Shown here: positions 56,031-64,000 of the stretch, piece after piece | Numbering within the stretch: position 1 is the stretch's first letter | Layout: every line of letters starts with the position of its first letter | DNA from: Karalla daura | Taxonomy: Eukaryota; Chordata; Actinopteri; Chaetodontiformes; Leiognathidae | DNA: 64,000 nucleotides | NCBI GenBank assembly: GCA_029224185.1 | Contig: CM055193.1 | Location: forward strand, 24,786,062-24,850,061 | Reading direction: 5' to 3' | Notes under the pieces: generated by a model | What the model saw: the letters and a program-made list of their open reading frames with translations, nothing else | Database searches by the model: none | What the model was told of the DNA's origin: nothing | Position numbers and translations under genes: made by a program

Positions 56031-56566
56031 CAGGTTTTTTGCTAACCTGCTCTCTCTACCTATCCACTGGCAGCTAGGCTGCCTGTACTCAGTGTCACCT
56101 GTGTCAAGGCCTGGTTGCCAGATTATCACAGCACCTCAGCCCTGACTCTCCAAGTTCCAGTGTGTGCTCTGTGTTTCTTGGATCTGTGTCTTGCTATTTT
56201 CTTCTCCAGGAGTTTTTGTTTCTGTTTCCTAATTCACCATCATTTGCCAAGATTAGCACTTCGGACTGCAGCCTTGTTTTGTGTTTGTTTCCCTTTGTAC
56301 ATGTTTCTGGCTTTGCCTTGCTTTTGGTTGGATTCATTAATAGCTAAGATGCATGGGCTGCAGCCTTGTTTTCTGTTTCATTTTTGTACCACGTGTGTTT
56401 TTGCTACTTTTGAGCATTTGCCTTTTTATGTCTTTGTTATCTTCAATACACTCTTTGAAACTCCTGATACCTGATACTGGGGTTGTTGGCTCTGGGTGCC
56501 ACAGGGGGTGTTGTGCCCTCATCCAGGGCCTCATCCTCATTCTGCCCAGCAGAAGTGCCATCATGA
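56031..56566 (+). other. Likely Gypsy 3' UTR/LTR remnant
   Basis: T-rich sequence after the integrase, with CAATACACTCTTTGAAACTCC near 56441. It contains two similar phrases, GGACTGCAGCCTTGTTTTGTGTTT (56263) and GGGCTGCAGCCTTGTTTTCTGTTT (56357). No second LTR copy was found upstream. Confidence 0.4.
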
Positions 56567-56586
56567 GATATATATATATATATATT

Positions 56587-58485
56587 TAGGGTCCGAGCAA
56601 CGAAGTTGTGTGAACCCTCTTAAATCCGCTGTGTTTCTTTTTATTATTATTATTCTTTTTAAGCCGCAAAGAACGCATTTTTGGGGGCCTCAATATTCTT
56701 GAAAACGGACCACATTGGGATCGGTCAAAAATTTCATATTTTAAAGCCATTCAAAATGAGAGGGCAAAATTGCGCAACGCCACCTTGAAAAATTCAAATG
56801 GTGAGCCCCGCTTATGGGTTTTGCCTAAATGCATGAAACTTGGTGGGTTTATAGAACATACTGCGTACAAAAAAATCCTCTTGAAGCCCTGCCCTCAATC
56901 CAACAGCAAGCCATTTTGACTTGTTTATTGTCTCTTTTAGAAGGAGCTGTTCCTAGGGCTTTAAGCTGATTGACTTCATATTAGGTACAGATCATCCAGA
57001 GACCATGGTGACCAACACTCATCAAAAGAATTTCTGTAGGTCAAAGGTCGTGGTTGCTAAGATGTGTCAAAATGTGGTGATTTCTTTCTTTCACACTCTT
57101 TCACTTTGAACAGCTGTCACGCCCACATACTTGATCATGGCAGCTTGAAACTTGCTGAACATGATGAGAGCTCCATCCTGAATAGCCTGATATATTAACT
57201 TCCTACCTCACTCATGGCACTCCCCAGTGGTGACAGGAAGTAATCAGGTTTTACACTTAAATGCAGTATTCCTACATAATTGACCACATCAACTTCATTC
57301 CACTTGTAATACATGCAGAATAAGTTCGTGAAGCTCCTTTACAAAGGCAGTGAAGCTACCACCAATGGTATCAGTGCGGTGGACATGAATAGCGATCCCT
57401 CGCATGTATTATGAGTGGCTTTGTGACGGCTTTAAAGAACTCCTATCCTCATGAAAATTGGTACACTGATTGAGGACAGAGAGCTCTGATACAAGATGGG
57501 ACACAACCCTTGGGGGGGCCAAAATGCAAAAGTAGCGCCACCTAGAAATGTTGACCAATCCCCATTAGGATTTTTTAAAACATTGTCATAGGCAAATAAA
57601 AATTGTTATGCAGATACATCCTATATATAGATGTATATCTATGTATATCTATATATAAATATATAGATATACAAAAAAGTCTCTTGACATGATGACTGTA
57701 ATCTGACAGGAAGTCAGCCATTTTAGTTTGAATTTTTGAATTTTAAAAACATCTCCTCCGAGAGGGTCAACCCAATTTGCTTCAAATTTGGCACAAATCA
57801 TCTATGGACCAAGCTGAGAAAATTTTGTGTACAGAATTTTTTTAAGTCAAAAGGCGTGGCCACTAGCGCATGACAATGTTTGGTTATTTTTCATCAATAT
57901 TTCAAAATGCTCTTTGGGGCAGGCATTTCATTGAAGCATCAAAACTACTGAACACGATTGTATTGTTTGCTTGAACAGGCATGGCCTTGTCAATGGGAGT
58001 GGCCAAATGTCTCTATAGCGCCACCTTGACATTTTCAAAACCCCCTCCCCATTAAGCTTTTTGTGGAGTAGAAATATGAAAATTTGGGCTTATACAGTTT
58101 ATCAAGATGCAGAAAAAAGTCTCTTGCACTGATGGTCAGAACTGGGCAGGAAGTGTTGCTATTTCAATAAATCACTTGTCACCCGAGTCTAGAGATTTCC
58201 CATCAACTACTCAACATATTGTATAAGATCACCTTAATGGCACTGTGATCAAAAATTCAGAAAATTTTGTCTCTATGTCAACGGGTGTAGACGTATTGTG
58301 GCCAAAGTATAGAGACTGTTCATTATCTGAATCACAGGTATACTGCTCAGCCCAGAAGAGATTCCTCTTCAAAATGTGCTAAAAAAAAGGATTCTTGGCA
58401 TGGCCTAGGAACTACATTGACCCAGCAGTTGCTAGTACCCCCACAGGCGCACAGGCGAGGACCCGCTTACAGCTGCTTGCAGCTT
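56587..58485 (-). repeat. Non-coding interspersed repeat, copy B (longest)
   Basis: Read on the minus strand it begins AAGCTGCAAGCAGCTG (58485) and ends GTTGCTCGGACCCTA (56587), next to a TA microsatellite. At 1.9 kb it is the longest of the three copies. It contains no long ORF. Repeated phrases describing GGCGCTATAG/GGTGGCG boxes occur near 56775, 57535 and 58015. The class is unknown; the A/T tail after CCCTAA hints at a retroposed element. Confidence 0.8.
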
Positions 58486-60577
58486 GATTTATATTTTACA
58501 ATTTATAAGATGCCTGGCAGATCATTAGCCCTGAATTTGGTGGACGTCTGCTTGAGAACACAAAGAAGTTCAGCTTCAAAGCTGACAAAAAAAGTCCTGT
58601 GCAAGATCTGTATCATGGCCATAAACAAAGGATTGTGTATCAGAGCTCCTTCAAGGTGCTGAAAAGCCAGGAGAAGATGGAGGACACCCTCAGTGGAGAG
58701 TTCTGCACAAACCAGAGTTCAGGGGCGACTCCTCTGCTCCACTGTGAATGCTTACTGGAGAGAGTGGTTTACAACACTCGCAACAAATGAAGTCAGACAC
58801 AGTATGTGCACCTACATCCAGAAATGCTACACATGAAGGGATGGATCTGAAAACAGACGATAGGACATGGAGAAAAACTGTTAAGAAGTAAAGGAGACAT
58901 GACCCACAGATTTGACTGAGAAAAGATCATGGGAAAAACCCATCTCCTGCTTCCTCAGTAAAAATCAAAGTTTAAAGTCTTTGATGGTGTTAGATTTTTT
59001 TAGATTTCAGTGGTTTTAGCACTTATCTGAATTCAACCTGAACAACGCAGTGCAAATCAATCCTCAGAGGTCCTCCTGTTGCTCTAAGATTGCATGGAAT
59101 CACCCCAAACCGACAGAAAAAAAGGAGAAATCTCTTCAAATCTACCCACACCTACATCTTTCCAGGCAGCATCCAGCTGTCCCCCACTGTTTCCCCTATT
59201 CACATACATTGATATCAGCAGCAACAAATCTGCATTTTGCCATTCATATATATTAACTTCAGGTGGTATCAAAGCAGCCGGATCTGTAACGGGACAATAT
59301 TCCTCCTCCAAGCTTTCTCCACACCTACAAAGCTAAAATACCCTAATATTCATGCTCTTCTGACCATTAAATGACCAGTGCCACATAGAGCATCTGCAAA
59401 AACTGGCATGGTCAGTTGACACAATAGAAATAATCTGAATGGTCTCACCAGTTCCAATCTTTCTCCTCCCCATAGAGCACTTTTTCCAGCACTTTTTTCT
59501 GTCACTGGTCGATCTCAATTAACGCACACCCATGACTTGCCTGAGGTTTCCTCCATTCGTGCAAAAAGAACACAAACCTTTCAATTGGGTGTGTCTTCTG
59601 AATCAGGAAGGAAACCTTTTACTGGCAAACTATTACACACTGTAACAGTGTGTTTGATTAATTAACACATTTAATGAGTTTATGGTTAACAATTTTAGAC
59701 CCAACACTGTCTCTTTGAACAAAGTGTCATGGAAGTCATTAACCAATTAACCATGTCAGTCTGCCACTTTTGTCTCATTGGGGCCAATACCCCTGATTTT
59801 GGACGGTTCAAAGACTCACCAGTAGAATAGAGGTAGAAATAAAAAAGAAGGAAATTGCTTTGGTGTGGTCTGTAGTTTGAATCTTCACACCAACTGCATA
59901 CTTCACAAATGAAAACCTATGAATATTTCCATTTGTACTCATTTGTACTCTTTTTTTTCATTTTTCATGTGTAGTAAACAAGATCAAAATTCCATATATT
60001 AATTAGATTGGGCAAAGTGATCTAACTGCCAATTTGCTGACAATTCTGACAATAAGAGCAAACCTTTGTGGGCAAACTGAGGGCCAGCTTTTGATACTTG
60101 TGGTGGCAGGTGCCACACACTTCATGATAAACACACCTCAGTTAAGAGTTCTTTTCCTATTTATACATTTTGTTGGTCAATGATTCAGTAATTGGAGCCA
60201 AACAGGTACAGCAGAACCCAGCAAGCTCTGAATAAAGGGAGACTGGAGCAGCTGAACTGCGCAGCAACTGGAAAGGCATCAAAAAGTCATTTATTTCATT
60301 TAATTAATTTGATTCCTGGGTTTACCTTCGATCTAAATATATAATTGCCTCAGCAAGGATCAACAGATTTGAATTTGAAGACACTTAAAAAGATGATTAA
60401 TGGGACTGGTTGCAAATCCAAGTCAGCTTTGGCTCACTTCTCCGAATAAAGTGACAATATCTTAAAAGTTATAATCCTCTGAGGACACAATGACTCCTTG
60501 TGATATCTGACCCAGGAGACTGATGAACCAGCAGCCATTGCACAACTGTTTTTGCTTGAGAGGAATTGTTTTGTTTT
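58486..60577. other. No gene recognised
   Basis: Several short plus-strand frames (58500-58790, 59050-59340) have no motifs and contain no splice-bounded exon I can defend. Confidence 0.5.
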
Positions 60578-60800
60578 TGGCACCATGGTAGATAATAGTA
60601 AATTATAATTAATAACTGTCGCCTTACAGCAAGAAGGTCCCTAGTTCGAATGTGTCTCTACGAATGAAGCACTCTGGTTTTCTCCCCAGTCTAAAAGCAT
60701 TTTTAAGGTCAGTTAGGGACTTAAAATGGCCCCAGGTGTTAGTGTGAGAGTGAAATGTGTGTGGCAGTGGACTGGTGACTTGTCATGGGTGCCTTCACCC
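60578..60800 (+). repeat. SINE-like interspersed repeat with tRNA-type B box
   Basis: Starts GGCACCATGGTAGATAATAG and has CTGTCGCCTTACAGCAAGAA, then TAGTTCGAATG (B-box-like). GTTTTCTCCCCAGTCTAAAA and GGACTGGTGACTTGTCATGG follow. It is the same family as 35505-35770 but keeps the head. Confidence 0.7.
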
Positions 60801-62163
60801 CATATACACTGCAAAAAGGCATTAACAAACCTATGCCTCACTGCTGTGTCTTGGATTTGACTGTACAGTACATCTTATTAAAACTCTCCAATACATACAA
60901 CATGCAATGGTCTGGAACGTTGGAACTGCCATAATGCTTTCAAAATAATTTACATAAACACATTGCAAATCAACTCTTAAGAATGATTTGAGTCTCTAAA
61001 ATATTATTTTCTGAAGTGCAAGCATTAGCAAGTGAAACCCCCACCTGCGAAAAGGCTTCAGACCTACTCTTCTCTGAGATACCAGAATATAATCCAGGAT
61101 TTGAGACGAAGATGACAGATGGGATTGTTAAAAAAATCCCCTTCAGCTCAATTCATTTCAAAGTGTCAACATACCTTAAATCATGTGACAAGAAGTTAGA
61201 CCAGAGTGATAATTGACAGGGTTTTTTTGTAATTAGACAGGCATAAAGGTGCTGATAAGGGTCAGTAATGCTCTGAAGTAATGTGCTGTGCTGAAATTCA
61301 ACAACTCAGGGTTGCCAGCAGTCAGCAGTTTGGGGATAGGCATGTAGATGAGCATGCCTTTAAAGACACATTAAAGAATGTCACTTTAGACATTTCAAGT
61401 GAAGGGATCTGAAATTCCCTGCTAGGGCACATGCATGCTTACATGCACACACATACACACATCCACACACTCAAACTGGGGTATGGATTAAAGGATAAAG
61501 GATGATACCTACCCTCTCTCCACTCTCGGTTGAGGAGAGGAGAGGTAGTACAAGCCGTTGGTAGTGGTATAACAGTGTTTTTCATTAAAGACTGAAAGAA
61601 TTCAGTCAGGAATTAATTTGATCATCCATCCTCTGCAATGCATACATACTTGCCCATGCATATATGTAACTAAGGGTACAAAAATCGGTACCGGTATACA
61701 ACTATACCTGTTTTTGATACTTTTTGTGTGAATTTGTGACAGTTTAATTCATTTTGCCTGCAAAAAAATGTCTCTGTCAAGCTGGGTTGTCAAGCCCCTC
61801 CCCCGCCGAGAGGAGCTCTGGTTATGGAACACCCCCATTTTTACAGCAAGATAATTTAATCCCCCCACATCTTCCAAAGGCAAAGCTGTTTGCCCACACT
61901 TGCAGTCTGTCTTCCCCAATAATATACTTTTATATCCGACTGAAGTTGCCGTCATACAAGGTGCGTTCAACTGACCTTTTACAAAAGGCACGCTCCCTTA
62001 GTTACTGTTACTGTCCAACAAGCTGCTTGATGCAGACCATGGATGTATTATGCAAACATCAACACAGGGTTATGACTGGTAGAAGATTACTGGTATAGTG
62101 TACTGTCATCATGCATGACATCCAGCCTTTCTACCTGTGCTTGTGCCAGAGAGAATGAGAGCA

Positions 62164-62164
<1 letters not shown>

Positions 62165-62194
<30 letters not shown>
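62165..62194. repeat. (GA)n microsatellite
   Basis: About 30 bases of GA with one AA interruption. Confidence 0.9.
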
Positions 62195-63695
62195 ATGAGG
62201 ATGTTACTTTTACTTTAACCATTGTATGGCTTGAATTTATTTGTTAGCCCATCCAATCAATTTGTCCATAGGTCCACATGCTCATCCATAAGCCTATAAG
62301 AGTGTTGCCATGAGGTTAGCTAGCAAGCTAGCAAAGAAACAACTCCAGTGAAGTTAGACCGGTGGTCAGCATCCATTCATCTATTCTGGGTGTATAATCT
62401 GCGTAGGATGACCAAACGTCCTCTTTACCCTGGACCTGTCCAGGGAATCTGGGGGGGGTTTCTAAACAATGGAAATGTCTGTGTTTTTCAAGTGACTTGT
62501 ACTTATCGTACTTGTACAAATGCTGTCCTGTGTTTGGCCCTGCAGCACACACAGGGGCAAAGAGAGAGTGAGAGAAAGCAAGCGAGCAGAGTAGACATCG
62601 GCCAAATAGCAGCCCCCCATCCCCAAATTTGGGTCAACAAATTAAAAAAAATGACAGGGAATAGTTTCTGATTACTTTTAAAAAGTATTTTAATGTATGT
62701 ATTTTAAAGCTCTCTACCTCTGCATTAAAAACAGTTCAGTCAGTCCTCCATTCCTCAATCCATCCATTATCTTGAACTTAAGCGGTGGTGTCTGTCTTTG
62801 TTAACTTTTCCCTGTAACATTTAGTTATTCCTGCAGATTACCTTGGCCCGCGTCTCTGTTTGCAGCTGTCCTCCTTAAAGCTGCCTTCGGGCCAGTATAT
62901 ACTGTGACCAGGTGTGTGTCCATGCGCAGATTCATATGTGTGCATGTGTATGTGCACATGTGTCTGTTTTGTATGGAGTCACAGAGGGGCCCCTGATTAC
63001 AGCTGTCTCAGATCTAGGTGAATCAATGAAACATAACACTGGCAGATAGCTGACAATGATAAGACGTGATAATACCTATTTGTGTTTTATTTGTTTTAAG
63101 ATACAATTTAAGGCCAATTAACTCATGTAGCTGGATGTCATGCATGAAAAGATCTCCCTACGCCTGCCATACATATGCATACAGAGACACACGCACACAA
63201 TTAAACAAACACCCACACACAATACAGACCCAAAGCGGGTCACAGAAACCTCACATCAGATGTCATCTTGTGTTGCCTCACTCTCCTTTCTGTCTGCCTC
63301 TTCCACCTTTTCTGCCATACACTGCCCCCTCTCTCTTTCACATGGTTACTTGAGGTTGTCTTTCAAACTTTTAATTACCTTAATCATAGGCAAGACACAT
63401 AATTTCTGTTAACAATCGTTCATGTCCTGCAGCATTGCCTTTGCCCTCCCATCCTCTGTTCCCTCTCATAATAAGAACACATGCTACTGCCATTTGAATG
63501 GCTCACCAGCTGAGGCTGCAGTATGATAACCTCAACAAAGCAAGGACAGACTGAGGAGAAAGTGGAGTTTACTTTTCAGTACCTCTCTTCCTGTCTTCCT
63601 CTGCTCCCACTTGTTCTCTGTGCTTTTATTATTTAGCGGCTGTCGGCCATAGAACAACCTTGCCATGCAAACCATCTGACGTAGAAACACGTGCA

Positions 63696-63702
63696 CATAC
63701 AC

Positions 63703-63736
<34 letters not shown>
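63696..63736. repeat. (CA)n microsatellite
   Basis: About 40 bases of CA with one CG change. Confidence 0.95.
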
Positions 63737-63738
<2 letters not shown>

Positions 63739-64000
63739 ATCAGAATGCTGACGCATGCAGGCCAGTGTGCTTGGGCTCCACATACTGTATATATAAAAAA
63801 CAGTGCTCTCACACACATACACACTGCTCCTTCCTGATGCACATTAGCTAATGTGGAAAGACGGCTTGGCTGAATTACCACTACACCTAATGACTATTTC
63901 ATGTCAGATGGGGGGAAGAGCAGAGGATGACAGATGTGAAACTAAGCACTGGGTTTTCATTTTCCTATTCATTCCCTTTTCATTTGTCTTTCTTTGTGTG

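Larger units (their letters stand above)
60801..64000. other. No gene recognised; microsatellites and a SINE tail
   Basis: A GA repeat lies at 62165-62194. A minus-strand tail of the SINE-like repeat lies near 62752-62800 (CAATCCATCCATTATCTTGA). CA-rich sequence is at 63184-63225 and a CA microsatellite at 63696-63736. No coding domain was recognised. Confidence 0.5.

Noticed and set aside
58417..58790. Plus-strand frames downstream of repeat copy B as an exon
   Set aside because: The start lies within the repeat itself and no recognisable domain or splice sites support an exon.
60615..60660. tRNA gene suggested by a GTTCGAAT-type B box
   Set aside because: No cloverleaf can be formed and the sequence belongs to a SINE-like repeat seen again at 35505-35770.

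Overview
The window looks like intergenic DNA of a teleost fish. The signs are: LINE 3' ends of the type common in fish (a CGCTTTGGATAAAAG tail near 3850, AATAAAGGTT plus an ATA tail near 29350), a Tc1-like element with fish-type TIRs, Ty3/Gypsy pol remnants, hAT and PIF/Harbinger remnants, long CA/TA/CATA microsatellites, and short degenerate frames with no bacterial-style gene packing. I recognised no host protein-coding exon and no genuine tRNA or rRNA gene. Almost everything that can be named is transposable-element sequence, most of it broken and much of it nested.

Layout. 1-4800: a minus-strand L2-type LINE (reverse transcriptase at 1-1190, endonuclease at 3894-4800) split by a plus-strand L2 copy. 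4800-8880: no gene, microsatellites. 8880-9690: decayed C-terminus of a non-LTR RT-type ORF with a Cys/His motif. 10522-11530 and 14354-14864: non-autonomous inverted-repeat elements that contain TA/CA microsatellites. 15550-18060: minus-strand L2 copy including an ORF1 with an SGNH-esterase-like domain. 19505-23970: a plus-strand L2 interrupted by a 434-bp MITE and by a Tc1-like element that itself carries a minus-strand L2. 24594-24617: four telomere-type GGGTTA units. 24985-26060, 32840-33940 and 56587-58485: three copies of a non-coding repeat family, one with its 3' end repeated nine times.

The most unusual object is at 26121-31993. It is a roughly 5.9-kb minus-strand element bounded by similar inverted sequences. 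It encodes a Cys-containing N-terminus, a transposase-like core (330 open codons at 29846-30838), a hAT-like C-terminal motif, and a C-terminal ubiquitin-hydrolase-like (C19/UCH-type) domain with Cys and His boxes. A young LINE (27440-29373) with a perfect 8-bp target-site duplication splits the ORF; removing it in thought makes the two halves read in one frame. I cannot assign this transposase-plus-protease element to a named superfamily with confidence.

33941-35770: minus-strand LINE endonuclease/RT fragment, an L2 3' end and a SINE-like repeat. 35770-41540: no gene; a (CATA) microsatellite at 40094. 41540-43880: minus-strand Gypsy gag/RT remnant with LTR-like ends, interrupted by a LINE fragment. 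46790-50620: plus-strand Gypsy RT/RNaseH/integrase remnant interrupted by an L2. 53085-56560: second plus-strand Gypsy pol, interrupted by a hAT element that contains a Harbinger-type element. 56587-58485: non-coding repeat. 58500-64000: no gene, a few SINE-like scraps and microsatellites. The genes do not work together as a pathway; the layout records successive waves of transposition.
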